Source: Thiodiazotropha sp040506705 | GTDB taxonomy: Bacteria > Pseudomonadota > Gammaproteobacteria > Chromatiales > Chromatiaceae | DNA length: 64,000 nt | Assembly (NCBI GenBank): GCA_040506705.1 | Contig: JBEVWG010000016.1 | Coordinates: forward strand, 93,890-157,889 | Reading direction: 5' to 3' | Part shown: piece by piece, positions 45,945 to 54,006 of the stretch | Numbering within the stretch: position 1 is the stretch's first letter | Layout: each line of letters starts with the position of its first letter | Position numbers and translations under genes: made by a program | Notes under the pieces: generated by a model | Databases searched by the model: none | Seen by the model: the letters and a program-made list of their open reading frames with translations, nothing else | What the model was told of the DNA's origin: nothing

Positions 45945-46255
45945 ATAGCGATATTTTACCGGTCACCGTCTCGATCCTGGACAAAGAGTATCGCATATCC
46001 TGCCATCCGGATGAGCGTGAGTCACTGTTGCAGGCTGCAGCATACGTAGATGGCCAGATGCGTGAAATTCGCCAGGGTGGGCGGATTATCGGTACTGAGA
46101 GAATTGCGGTGATGTCAGCACTGAATATTGCCAACGACCTTCTCCTCAGCCAGAAAACCAAGGATGACGGCTCTCAAAACATCACGCGACGCATCAAGAG
46201 CCTGCAAGAGAAGATCGAGATTGCACTCAACACCACCAATCAACTGGAACTTTGA
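45941..46255 (+). CDS. zapA: Cell division protein ZapA
   Basis: A 104-residue protein that bundles FtsZ protofilaments at midcell. It starts MNSDILPVTVSILDKEYRIS and has the CHPDERESLLQAAAYVDGQM and TERIAVMSALNIANDLL stretches with a C-terminal coiled coil. GTG start overlapping the upstream stop. 6S RNA and ygfA follow in the canonical order. Confidence 0.94.
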   Translation: MNSDILPVTVSILDKEYRISCHPDERESLLQAAAYVDGQMREIRQGGRIIGTERIAVMSALNIANDLLLSQKTKDDGSQNITRRIKSLQEKIEIALNTTNQLEL

Positions 46256-46279
46256 TCCAAATAGGTTTAGCCTTAAGTT

Positions 46280-46470
46280 GTGACCCCCCTGTGGTGCATG
46301 TTAGTGACCCGGGTATTTTCTTGAGCCTAATATCTACCCTGGGGACATAATGCTAGCACCGGTGTGCATGTCCGTTTTCATGCGGAAAGCCTGAGGTTGC
46401 TACTGTTGTCCCCACTTGAACCATCTGGTTCAAGAACAATGGTAAGCGACGGCACAAACGGGGGTGTCAC
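46280..46470 (+). ncRNA. ssrS: 6S RNA
   Basis: About 190 bases between zapA and ygfA. The ends pair (GTGACCCCC with GGGGGTGTCAC). The 3' half holds the hallmark CTTGAACC ... GGTTCAAG hairpin followed by GGTAAGCGACGGCA, which matches the 3' half of E. coli 6S RNA. It binds the sigma70 holoenzyme and restrains transcription in stationary phase. End points are judged from pairing and may be off by several bases. Confidence 0.92.
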
Positions 46471-46487
46471 TTCTCCCATCTATACCC

Positions 46488-47072
46488 ATGCATATTCAAT
46501 TACTTCGACAACAGATCAAAACCAAACGTCGCCAACTCAGCCGGCAGACACTCAAAAGACATAGTCTGCAGATATCTCGCTTAGCATCTAACCTAAAAGC
46601 CTTCAGACAGAGTAAGCGTATCGCTTTCTACCATGCTGTCTCAGGTGAAATCGACCCATATCCACTACTGACTGAAGCGTTAAGGTCTGCAAAGACCCCC
46701 TACCTGCCGATATTGCGAAATATCCCTGACATTGGACTCTTGTTTGCCCCCTACTCCTACAACTCAAAGCTAAAGGCCAACAAATTCGGTATCCCTGAAC
46801 CAATCTTCAAATATCAGCAGTTAATCAGTCCCTGGTCTCTTGATATGGTGTTCGTGCCACTGATTGCTTTTGATCTGGAGGGCAACCGAATAGGCATGGG
46901 GGGTGGGTATTACGATCGTACATTTGCATTCAAACGATTTCGTACTCACCTGCGAGGTCCTAAGATGGTCGGTCTGGCACATGATTTTCAATTACAACCC
47001 CTGCTTGATAGCAATCCATGGGATATTCCTCTCGATCAGGTCATAACTGAATCAGGTCTCTACTCTTTCTGA
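46488..47072 (+). CDS. ygfA: 5-formyltetrahydrofolate cyclo-ligase
   Basis: Converts 5-formyl-THF to 5,10-methenyl-THF with ATP. The 194 residues (MHIQLLRQQIKTKRRQLS) include AFYHAVSGEIDPYPLL, FVPLIAFDLEGNRIGMGGGYYDRTF (split: FVPLIAFD and GNRIGMGGGYYDR) and GLAHDFQL. ATG 46488 is favoured; a GTG at 46464 would lie inside the 6S RNA 3' end. In Gammaproteobacteria it is often co-transcribed with ssrS. Confidence 0.93.
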   Translation: MHIQLLRQQIKTKRRQLSRQTLKRHSLQISRLASNLKAFRQSKRIAFYHAVSGEIDPYPLLTEALRSAKTPYLPILRNIPDIGLLFAPYSYNSKLKANKFGIPEPIFKYQQLISPWSLDMVFVPLIAFDLEGNRIGMGGGYYDRTFAFKRFRTHLRGPKMVGLAHDFQLQPLLDSNPWDIPLDQVITESGLYSF

Positions 47073-47848
47073 CACTCCATTTAACCGGAGAAACCACTGC
47101 TGAACATAGTTTTGCGGACAACACTGGCACTACCTGCAATGAATCTTGATCTTTTATCTGACAACCTCACCAAATAAGAATACGACCCTTCATGAGCAAA
47201 GTTAAATCAATAATCAGGTGGTTTGAGTTAAAGAATCAGCGCATAAGCCTAAGCTGGTATCACTATCAAACATAGTACGCCGATATGACATCAACCAACG
47301 ATCAGCATCAATCTTGATTCATATAGAATCACATCAATAACATGACAACGCCTCATTCGGTTCAGTGGTAGTTGGCAAACTATACACACTCATAAGTAGA
47401 GCCATAACATAGTCACGTTATTGCATCTCTTAGCGATATAACAAATGCAGTTGGATGGAGCCATAGCATACTGATTGACTTCATAAAGCGTTAAAGAGGC
47501 TTATGAAAGAGATAGAATTGCATCAGAAAGCAGATCAACAACAAGGGATGTTAATCATATTTTATCTAGCGGCTCTATAGAGTGGCGCCATCAGATAGGC
47601 TTACATATCGTTATTCAAATGAAAGAAGTTAAACAGATATCCTAATTTTTCTACTTCAACATCTAACGGGAAATATAAGATCAACACTCATTTTTGATCG
47701 TAATCACGTCAAAATAGACTTACATGGGCAAAAAAAGTAACAACAAGTTGAATTAATTAACAAAAGATTGCTTTATGTTCTGGATTTTTTTAAAAGCTGA
47801 ATTATACTCAGTTCATCTGTTAGGTAGTTCTTCTGGGAGGGAACATAC
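47073..47848 (+). other. Long AT-rich intergenic region before the histone-like gene
   Basis: About 775 bases with stops in all frames and no recognisable gene or RNA. A 25-codon frame at 47503-47580 has a ribosome-like AAAGAGG but is too short to support. GAGGGAA just before 47849 is the ribosome site of the lysine-rich gene. Confidence 0.45.
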
Positions 47849-48304
47849 ATGGCGAAGAAAAAAGCCGCCAAAAAGAAGGCAGCAGCAAAACGTTCAACCA
47901 CAACCAAGAAGGTAGCTGTTAAGAGAAGAGCTACCAAAAAGAAGGTAACAACTAAGAAGAGAGCAGCCACCAAGAAAAAGGTAGCTAAGAAAAAGGTAGC
48001 AGCGAAGAAGAGAGCTACCAAAAAGAAGGTCGCTAAAAAGAAAGTGACCAAAAAGAAGACAGCAAAAAAGAAGGCTACCAAGAAGAGAGTGGCAAAGAAG
48101 AAAGCCACTAAGAAGCGGGTAGCTAAGAAGACGACTAAAAAGAGGTCGGCTAAAAAGAAGGTAGCTAAGAAGAAGGCTACTAAGAAAAAGGTGGCAAAGA
48201 AAAAGGTCACCAAGAAAAAGACAGCTAAAAAGAAGGTAGCTGCCAAAAAGAGACCGGCACGTCCTAGGAAAGTGACTCCTAGAAAGAAAAGGACCGCGAG
48301 CTAG
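47849..48304 (+). CDS. Lysine-rich histone H1-like protein
   Basis: A 151-residue, extremely basic protein: about 69 lysines (46 percent), the rest mainly Ala, Val, Thr and Arg. It is built from KKKVAKKK- and KKRATKKK-like repeats, ending RPARPRKVTPRKKRTAS. The composition matches eukaryotic H1 tails and bacterial AlgP/HctB-like DNA-binding proteins, so it probably binds DNA or RNA non-specifically. GGGAGGGAA stands before the ATG. It is followed by a strong terminator and converges with ilvA. Repeat number is likely to vary between strains. Confidence 0.85.
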   Translation: MAKKKAAKKKAAAKRSTTTKKVAVKRRATKKKVTTKKRAATKKKVAKKKVAAKKRATKKKVAKKKVTKKKTAKKKATKKRVAKKKATKKRVAKKTTKKRSAKKKVAKKKATKKKVAKKKVTKKKTAKKKVAAKKRPARPRKVTPRKKRTAS

Positions 48305-48312
48305 GCATTAGC

Positions 48313-48345
48313 AACAACAAACCCCGCAATACGGGGTTTGTTGCT
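48313..48345. terminator. Bidirectional terminator between the lysine-rich gene and ilvA
   Basis: CAACAAACCCCG and CGGGGTTTGTTG form a 12-bp perfect stem (48315-48343) with a five-base loop. It serves both convergent genes; the plus strand ends TTGCTTCT, so the U-tract is built into the stem. Confidence 0.8.
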
Positions 48346-48355
48346 TCTCGCCCTC

Positions 48356-49882
48356 TCAATCTTCGCTAACTCCAGCAAACAATCGGTATGCCGGGTTATC
48401 CGTTTCATCCCAAAAGGGATAATCAAGACCTTTAAGTTTCCGTATAAACTCACTTTTCTCAGTTTGCGGCACCTGAATCCCCATCAAAACACGCCCATAG
48501 GCCGCGCCATGATTCCGATAGTGGAACAGACTTATATTCCACTCCTTACCCAAATGGTTAAGGAAGTAGAGTAGCGCTCCAGGTCTTTCTGGGAACTCAA
48601 AACGTATCAGACATTCATCCCCGATCCCTTTAGCATGCCCGCCAACCATATATCGTATATGCAGCTTGGCAGTCTCATTATCGGTCATATCAACAACCGA
48701 ATAGCCTTTATCCAAAAATCGCTGGAACAGAGATTCACGCTCTTCGTCGCCACCACTCAGCTCAATTCCAACAAATATTTGCGCTTTTACTGCGTCACAG
48801 AAACGGTAGTTAAACTCTGTAATGCTCCGTTTGCCGATAAGCTGGCAGAAACGATAGAAGCTGCCTGGCTTCTCAGGAATCTGCACTGCAAACAGAGCTT
48901 CCCTACGCTCACCAAACTCAGCCCGTTCAGCGACATGGCGTAAACGATCAAAATTGATATTCGCACCACTATTGATTGCAATAAGATCCTTACCTCGGCA
49001 GCTCTCACGTTTTACATAGCGCTTCAATCCAGCGATTGCGAGTGCTCCAGCAGGTTCCGCAATGGTCCGTGTATCATCGTAGATATCTTTGATTGCAGCA
49101 CATATCTCATCTGTATTAACCAGGATCACCTCATCCACAACCTTGCGAGCAAGACGGAAGGTCTCCTTTCCAACCTGCCTGACTGCAACACCATCTGTAA
49201 ATATGCCCACCTGCTTCAACCTAACGCGACGTTTCGATGCCAAGGCGGTATATAGAGAGGGTGCATCTTCCGGTTCAACACCGATAACCTTCACTTGAGG
49301 GTAGACATATTTGATATACGCACCGACCCCTGCAATCAATCCTCCTCCACCAACAGGAACAAACACCGCCTCTGGTGGCACTGGATGCTGCCTCATCAAT
49401 TCCATACCTATAGTGCCCTGCCCCGCAATCACCTCAGGATCATCAAAAGGATGAATAAAGGTCAAACCCTCTTCCTTTGCCAACTCAACCGATTTCGCAT
49501 AAGCCTCATCATAGGAGTCACCCGCCAAGACAATCTTCGCGCCAAGATTTCTTACTGATTTAATCTTTATCAATGGCGTAGTCTTTGGCATCACTATCAA
49601 TGCCTGAATCTTCAGCCTCTGCGCCGCCAGGGCAACCCCTTGTGCATGGTTTCCGGCTGATGCAGCAATCACACCCTGCTCACGCTTGCTTTCAGGCAGA
49701 CTGACCATCTTGTTGTAAGCGCCACGCAGTTTAAAAGAGAATACGGGCTGCATATCCTCTCTTTTCAATAACACCTGGTTGTCCAGGCGGGACGATAGAA
49801 GGCTGATGCGATCTAAAGGCGTCTCCTTCGCTACATCGTAGACACGTGCTCGAAGAATTTTTTCTATATAAGCTAGGGGCAT
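48356..49882 (-). CDS. ilvA: Threonine ammonia-lyase, biosynthetic
   Basis: PLP enzyme that makes 2-oxobutanoate from threonine, the first step to isoleucine. The 508 residues (MPLAYIEKILRARVYDVAKE) have the PLP lysine in VFSFKLRGAYNKM, the glycine loop VPVGGGGLIAG and two C-terminal ACT-like regulatory domains (about 330-500), so isoleucine feedback is expected. ATG 49882 fits the family; the frame to 49930 adds an unrelated stretch. Confidence 0.95.
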   Translation of the reverse strand: MPLAYIEKILRARVYDVAKETPLDRISLLSSRLDNQVLLKREDMQPVFSFKLRGAYNKMVSLPESKREQGVIAASAGNHAQGVALAAQRLKIQALIVMPKTTPLIKIKSVRNLGAKIVLAGDSYDEAYAKSVELAKEEGLTFIHPFDDPEVIAGQGTIGMELMRQHPVPPEAVFVPVGGGGLIAGVGAYIKYVYPQVKVIGVEPEDAPSLYTALASKRRVRLKQVGIFTDGVAVRQVGKETFRLARKVVDEVILVNTDEICAAIKDIYDDTRTIAEPAGALAIAGLKRYVKRESCRGKDLIAINSGANINFDRLRHVAERAEFGERREALFAVQIPEKPGSFYRFCQLIGKRSITEFNYRFCDAVKAQIFVGIELSGGDEERESLFQRFLDKGYSVVDMTDNETAKLHIRYMVGGHAKGIGDECLIRFEFPERPGALLYFLNHLGKEWNISLFHYRNHGAAYGRVLMGIQVPQTEKSEFIRKLKGLDYPFWDETDNPAYRLFAGVSED

Positions 49883-50231
49883 TGGCGCATTCCAAATGAC
49901 AATCAGGGTTACAATAACTGACTTTCTCAACTTGCATGGGTATTATTACCCACTGCTGGTTTAAAACCGAACAAAAACAGTTCTGAGATGCTTATTTTTT
50001 TGTGTTTGAGGCTTCCACACCTTAATCCCTCGTAACCGGCGAGGCCTAAAGCATCTCTTTACAGACAACAACTAAGTCATCAGATCAATTACAAGCCTAG
50101 TGTGGTAAGGAATAAATTAAACATATCAGAGATCCAAGTACTTTTTGCTTGGGCATATCTGATGGTTTCTGGTTACGTTTTTAATTACCATTTATTCATT
50201 AAGCCTAACTAGCAGTACCCGGAGGGATCAA
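49883..50231. other. Divergent intergenic region, ilvA to rpiA
   Basis: About 350 bases with promoters for both genes expected. An imperfect hairpin is visible near 50127-50170 (ATCAGAGATCCAAG ... CTTGGGCATATCTGAT), in the rpiA leader. GGAGGGATC precedes the rpiA start. Confidence 0.4.
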
Positions 50232-50891
50232 ATGAATGCAGATGAACTAAAAAAACAGGCCGCTGAAGCTGCCTTACAATATGTCACAGGCGGTATCATT
50301 GGTGTAGGCACCGGTTCTACAGTCAACCACTTTATAGACTATCTCGCTACGGTAAAAGGCAAGATAGAGGGTGCAGTCTCAAGCTCTGATGCTTCAACAG
50401 AACGACTGAAAAGCCATGGCATACCTGTCTTGGACTTGAATTCGACTGGCGACCTGGAGGTCTATATCGATGGTGCTGATGAGTCTGACCACTATCTCAA
50501 CCTGATCAAAGGTGGCGGTGGCGCCCTGACCAGAGAAAAGATCATCGCTGGCGCCAGTAAATCTTTTGTCTGCATCGCCGACCAGAGCAAATTGGTAGAC
50601 ATGCTGGGCTCATTCCCACTTCCTGTTGAAGTTATTCCTATGGCAAGGAGCCATGTCGCCCGACAACTCGTAAAACTTGGTGGCACCCCTGTCTGGCGTG
50701 AAGATTTCATAACAGATAATGGTAACGCCATCCTTGATGTACATAATCTTGAAATCATGAAACCAAGAGAGATGGAGCATGAGATCAATGCCATCGCTGG
50801 TGTTGTAACGACTGGAATATTTGCATTGCGCGGGGCAGATGTATTGATCCTGGGTACAGAAGAGGGTCCGAAAACAGTACACCCCAAATAG
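50232..50891 (+). CDS. rpiA: Ribose-5-phosphate isomerase A
   Basis: Interconverts ribose-5-phosphate and ribulose-5-phosphate. The 219 residues (same as E. coli) include GVGTGSTVNHFID, SSDASTERLKSHGIPV, the catalytic DGADESD and KGGGGALTREKI. A strong ribosome site (CGGAGGG) precedes the ATG. Shares a bidirectional terminator with the porin gene. Confidence 0.97.
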   Translation: MNADELKKQAAEAALQYVTGGIIGVGTGSTVNHFIDYLATVKGKIEGAVSSSDASTERLKSHGIPVLDLNSTGDLEVYIDGADESDHYLNLIKGGGGALTREKIIAGASKSFVCIADQSKLVDMLGSFPLPVEVIPMARSHVARQLVKLGGTPVWREDFITDNGNAILDVHNLEIMKPREMEHEINAIAGVVTTGIFALRGADVLILGTEEGPKTVHPK

Positions 50892-50972
50892 GATCGAGAC
50901 ACCGATTCACACACTTTTTTTACTCCAGAACCTCAGAATAATCTGTCTAGGTTAGGAAGCATAAAAGAAGAC

Positions 50973-51010
50973 AAAAAAAAAGCGGGGCTCAGAGAGCCCC
51001 GCCTTTTTGA
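50973..51010. terminator. Bidirectional intrinsic terminator, rpiA / porin
   Basis: GCGGGGCTC and GAGCCCCGC form a nine-bp stem with a three-base loop (50982-51002). An A-run on the left and TTTTT on the right give a U-tract for both directions: rpiA on plus, the porin on minus. Confidence 0.93.
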
Positions 51011-51033
51011 GACAACCTAAATTCTAATAATGA

Positions 51034-52056
51034 TTAGAAGTTGTGGTTGACCTGGAAGCTGACAACGCTAGATTTGTCGCCGCTATCATCCATTTCAGAG
51101 CTTACATAGTAAGCAGCAACCTGGGTACGCTTGCTCAGGTTGTAGTCGTAACCGAAGCCGAAACCATCGTGGCTGTCGGTACGGAACAGGCTACCGGTAG
51201 AATCATCAGAATCAACCTTGAAGTATTTAGCCTTAACAGCACCAGGACCTGCTTTCACAGAACCATTGAGCATGATACTGGTAGAATCGTCTACTGGGTT
51301 CTCGATGGTGTCATAGATCAGACCAACTTTGAACATGCCGCCGTCGTAACCAAGACCTAAACGCATATTTTCGTGATCATCAGCGTCGCCACCAACTACA
51401 GGATGAACTGTAGTCTCAGGAGTAGCTACTTCATAAGCGATAGAAGCGAAAACACCGAAGTTAGAGTACATCAGAGCTACAGAATAAGCGTCGGTCAGGC
51501 CATCAGCCTCTTCGCCTTCAACTTCAGTTGTGTTCTCACCAGGAACCAGAGCGATGGCAGCAGTCAGGCCGCCCATTGCAGGTGAGATGTAAGCCAGGGT
51601 ACCGTCAGCGCGCAGATCAAGCAGATCTTCGGTGTAGCCCAGGTTGTTATCAACAGCGGTGTCACCGAAGTAATCCAGAGAACCGGTGGAGATTTTCAGA
51701 GGAGTGTCATGACGACCCAGTACAACAGTACCGAAACCACCTGCCAGACCTACGAAAGCGTTACGAGCGCCCAGGCCACCGTTGCCAGCAAACTCATTAC
51801 CGCCAACGTTAGTAGAGATGTTTACACCATACTCAATTTTATAAACACCGGTCAGGCCGTTACCCAGGTCTTCTGAACCTTTAACGCCAAGACGTGAAGT
51901 ACGGTTGTTGATCTGGATTTCATCATCGCCGCCCGCATCAGAGAAATCAACGATATCGAGAGACTGACGGACTTTACCGTAGATAGTGGCATCAGCCATA
52001 GCTGCAACAGGAGCCACCAGGGCAGCGGCGATTGCCAAAGAGAGTACTTTTTTCAT
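51034..52056 (-). CDS. Gram-negative general porin
   Basis: A 340-residue trimeric-type porin (Porin_4 like). Signal peptide MKKVLSLAIAAALVAPVAAM ends before ADATIYGKVR; an early SRLGVKGSEDLGNGLTGVYK strand pair and the FVGLAGGFGTVVLGRHDTP loop are family hallmarks. The acidic strand repeats continue to a terminal phenylalanine (FQVNHNF), the Bam signal. It has its own strong promoter and terminator and is probably abundant. Confidence 0.92.
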   Translation of the reverse strand: MKKVLSLAIAAALVAPVAAMADATIYGKVRQSLDIVDFSDAGGDDEIQINNRTSRLGVKGSEDLGNGLTGVYKIEYGVNISTNVGGNEFAGNGGLGARNAFVGLAGGFGTVVLGRHDTPLKISTGSLDYFGDTAVDNNLGYTEDLLDLRADGTLAYISPAMGGLTAAIALVPGENTTEVEGEEADGLTDAYSVALMYSNFGVFASIAYEVATPETTVHPVVGGDADDHENMRLGLGYDGGMFKVGLIYDTIENPVDDSTSIMLNGSVKAGPGAVKAKYFKVDSDDSTGSLFRTDSHDGFGFGYDYNLSKRTQVAAYYVSSEMDDSGDKSSVVSFQVNHNF

Positions 52057-52106
52057 TTGAGTTAACTCCGAAGAATTGATGGGTAGAAAATTTGACTACG
52101 ATGCGA

Positions 52107-52135
52107 ATATTAGACAACGAAAACTTAAATTGCAA
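52107..52135 (-). promoter_or_regulatory. Sigma70 promoter of the porin gene
   Basis: On the minus strand, TTGCAA (52135-52130) and TAATAT (52112-52107) are separated by exactly 17 bases. Transcription would start near 52100, giving a leader of about 45 bases. The flanks are very AT-rich, consistent with a strong promoter. Confidence 0.75.
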
Positions 52136-52534
52136 GCCCTTTTTTGCATAAAAGACACATAAAACTAATTTGTTGTTTATTTGATACACATAGAATTTAT
52201 AAAAACTAAATAAATATGTAATCAATAAGTTAACGTACTATTTTAGCTTAATTTATTACTTAAGTTCAGAGTAAGACCAAGCAAAATACTTGGTTTATGT
52301 TGCGCTATTTGTTGTCAAATAAACATCGCAACAGCAAACTGTTTTTTTCTAAGAATAGTTCGTGAATACAGATAGATACGTCATATTAAGAATTCAAACT
52401 CTGAACTAACAGCATGAATTACCTGATTAAAATAGGGTATCTGTGGTTGGTAAACACTATTCAGTAGGGAGAATGATACGCTGCTGCGTTTATCTTACAG
52501 ACCTCTGACAAACAGCGTCAGTAAAGCACTTTGC
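52136..52534. other. AT-rich intergenic region, porin promoter to amgK
   Basis: About 400 bases with A/T runs, upstream of the porin promoter and downstream of amgK. A small hairpin (ACCAAG ... CTTGGT, about 52277-52296) is present. Upstream regulatory sites for the porin may lie here, but none is identifiable. Confidence 0.4.
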
Positions 52535-53527
52535 TTAGAGTCTATTGCTTAACGCAGGAAGAACCCGTCCACTCAAGAAACCACCAAGATCAGCCATCGA
52601 TCTGTGTCGACTGGCAACATCAACGATATAGTTCAATGTTCTCGGTATATCCTGCAGGTAGCCCGGCTTTCCGTCACGCTGATTAAGTCTGGCAAAGATA
52701 CCGCTTGCTTTCAGATGACGTTGAATCCCCATAAGGTCAAACCAGATTAAAAACTGATCTTCATGCTCTTGGCTTAAAACACCCGATTGGCAAGCCAATT
52801 CAAAATAGCCCTTTACCCAATCCTCGACTTGTTCCTTTGACCAGTCGATATAGCAGTCACGTAAAAGAGAGACCAGATCGTAGGTCACCGGCCCAACAAC
52901 TGCATCCTGAAAATCGATTACTCCGGGATTATGTGATTTAGTCACCATCAGGTTTCGTGAATGGTAATCCCGATGGACACAAACCTGAGGTTGTTGCAGT
53001 GCATTATCTGCAAGTTCGTTGAAGGTCTTTTCCAAAAAAAGACGCTCGTCACTACTCAGGGTCAAATTCAGATGCCGCTCTATCAACCAATCACTGAACA
53101 GGCTCATCTCGCTGATTAACAATTCTCGATCATATAGAGGCAAACCGCTAACTGGGCCACAGGCCTGTAGTGTGACAAGTGCACCCAATGCATCGCCATA
53201 CAAACGATCTACTGTCTGCTTCGACAGGCTATCCAGATAGAGGGTTTCACCTAAATCCTCAAGTAGTAAAAAACCCTGTTCGAGATTCTTGGCGTGGATA
53301 TGAGGGACATTCAAACCAATACTTTCAAAAGCTTCTGCCACTTGAATAAATGGCTTTGTATCCTCTTTTTCTGGCGGTGCATCCATTACGATATAGCTTT
53401 TATCTGCTACGCCGATACGAAAATAGCGCCGAAAACTGGCATCACCCGATGCCGGCTCAAATGTGTAATTATCCATTCCAGGCAGAGTGTTCAACCAATC
53501 TTTCAGCTGCTCGATACGTTGTGGCAT
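52535..53527 (-). CDS. amgK: N-acetylmuramate/N-acetylglucosamine kinase AmgK
   Basis: Anomeric sugar kinase that phosphorylates MurNAc for recycling, supplying MurU. The 330-residue product has an aminoglycoside-phosphotransferase fold: GDASFRRYFRI nucleotide region (about 28-38), LLLEDLGETLYLD hinge, the catalytic loop VCVHRDYHSRNLMV and GVIDFQDAVVGP. In Pseudomonas it is next to murU and divergent from lptD; here it is separated from lptD by an efflux pair and repeats. Confidence 0.9.
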   Translation of the reverse strand: MPQRIEQLKDWLNTLPGMDNYTFEPASGDASFRRYFRIGVADKSYIVMDAPPEKEDTKPFIQVAEAFESIGLNVPHIHAKNLEQGFLLLEDLGETLYLDSLSKQTVDRLYGDALGALVTLQACGPVSGLPLYDRELLISEMSLFSDWLIERHLNLTLSSDERLFLEKTFNELADNALQQPQVCVHRDYHSRNLMVTKSHNPGVIDFQDAVVGPVTYDLVSLLRDCYIDWSKEQVEDWVKGYFELACQSGVLSQEHEDQFLIWFDLMGIQRHLKASGIFARLNQRDGKPGYLQDIPRTLNYIVDVASRHRSMADLGGFLSGRVLPALSNRL

Positions 53528-53732
53528 GTAAGCTCCAGTTGCCGTTAACCGATATTCAAACCCGTAGGAATGTACACAATAGCTTTAGCTGCGTCACCTG
53601 ATCATCTTCAAATGAGTAAATCCTTGTAACACGTGTTGGGTGGAGAGCTATCCCTGCAACATGCGGTTAGTTATTCACTGCTATTGTAGCTTTCGATTGA
53701 AAAACACCAATAATTTCATACTATTTTTCACA

Positions 53733-53837
53733 TGATGTGGTGGGGCATGGCCCCACCCTACGCCAACTGATGTGGTGGGGCATGGCCCCACCCTACGCCA
53801 ACTGATGTGGTGGGGCATGGCCCCACCCTACGCAAAT
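53733..53837 (+). repeat. Three tandem 35-bp REP-like repeats
   Basis: The unit starting TGATGTGGTGGGGCATGGCC and ending CCACCCTACGCCAAC occurs three times head to tail (53733, 53768, 53803); the last copy diverges only in its final bases. Each unit holds the hairpin GGTGGGGC-ATG-GCCCCACC. On the minus strand each reads GTAG followed by the hairpin, the layout of REP sequences handled by RAYT transposases. It lies between amgK and the RND gene. Confidence 0.85.
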
Positions 53838-54006
53838 CCCAGCCGAATGCGCTTCTTGAAATTCCGTTTTAAAACGGGCGAGAAGCAGAGGAAAAGCTGA
53901 TTAGGAAGAGCGAAACAATAGCTCCGAAAAGATACACACAAGGGTAGAGGAGTGTCTCACTCTTCTACTTCTAAACCTGGCAATCCATAAAGCTGTGACA
54001 CAACCA

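Noticed and set aside
47503..47580. 25-codon frame with AAAGAGG before the ATG
   Set aside because: Too short to support without conservation data.
47773..48246. Minus-strand frame of 157 codons rich in Phe and Leu
   Set aside because: It is the antisense of the lysine-rich gene: AAG/AAA codons read backwards as CTT/TTT. The hydrophobic look is an artefact of composition.
52321..52350. Hairpin ACAG-CAAA-CTGT followed by seven T
   Set aside because: Looks like a short terminator on the plus strand, but no plus-strand gene precedes it and the stem is only four bp.
53733..53837. Possible CRISPR array
   Set aside because: The three 35-bp units abut with no spacers and no cas genes are near; they are tandem REPs.
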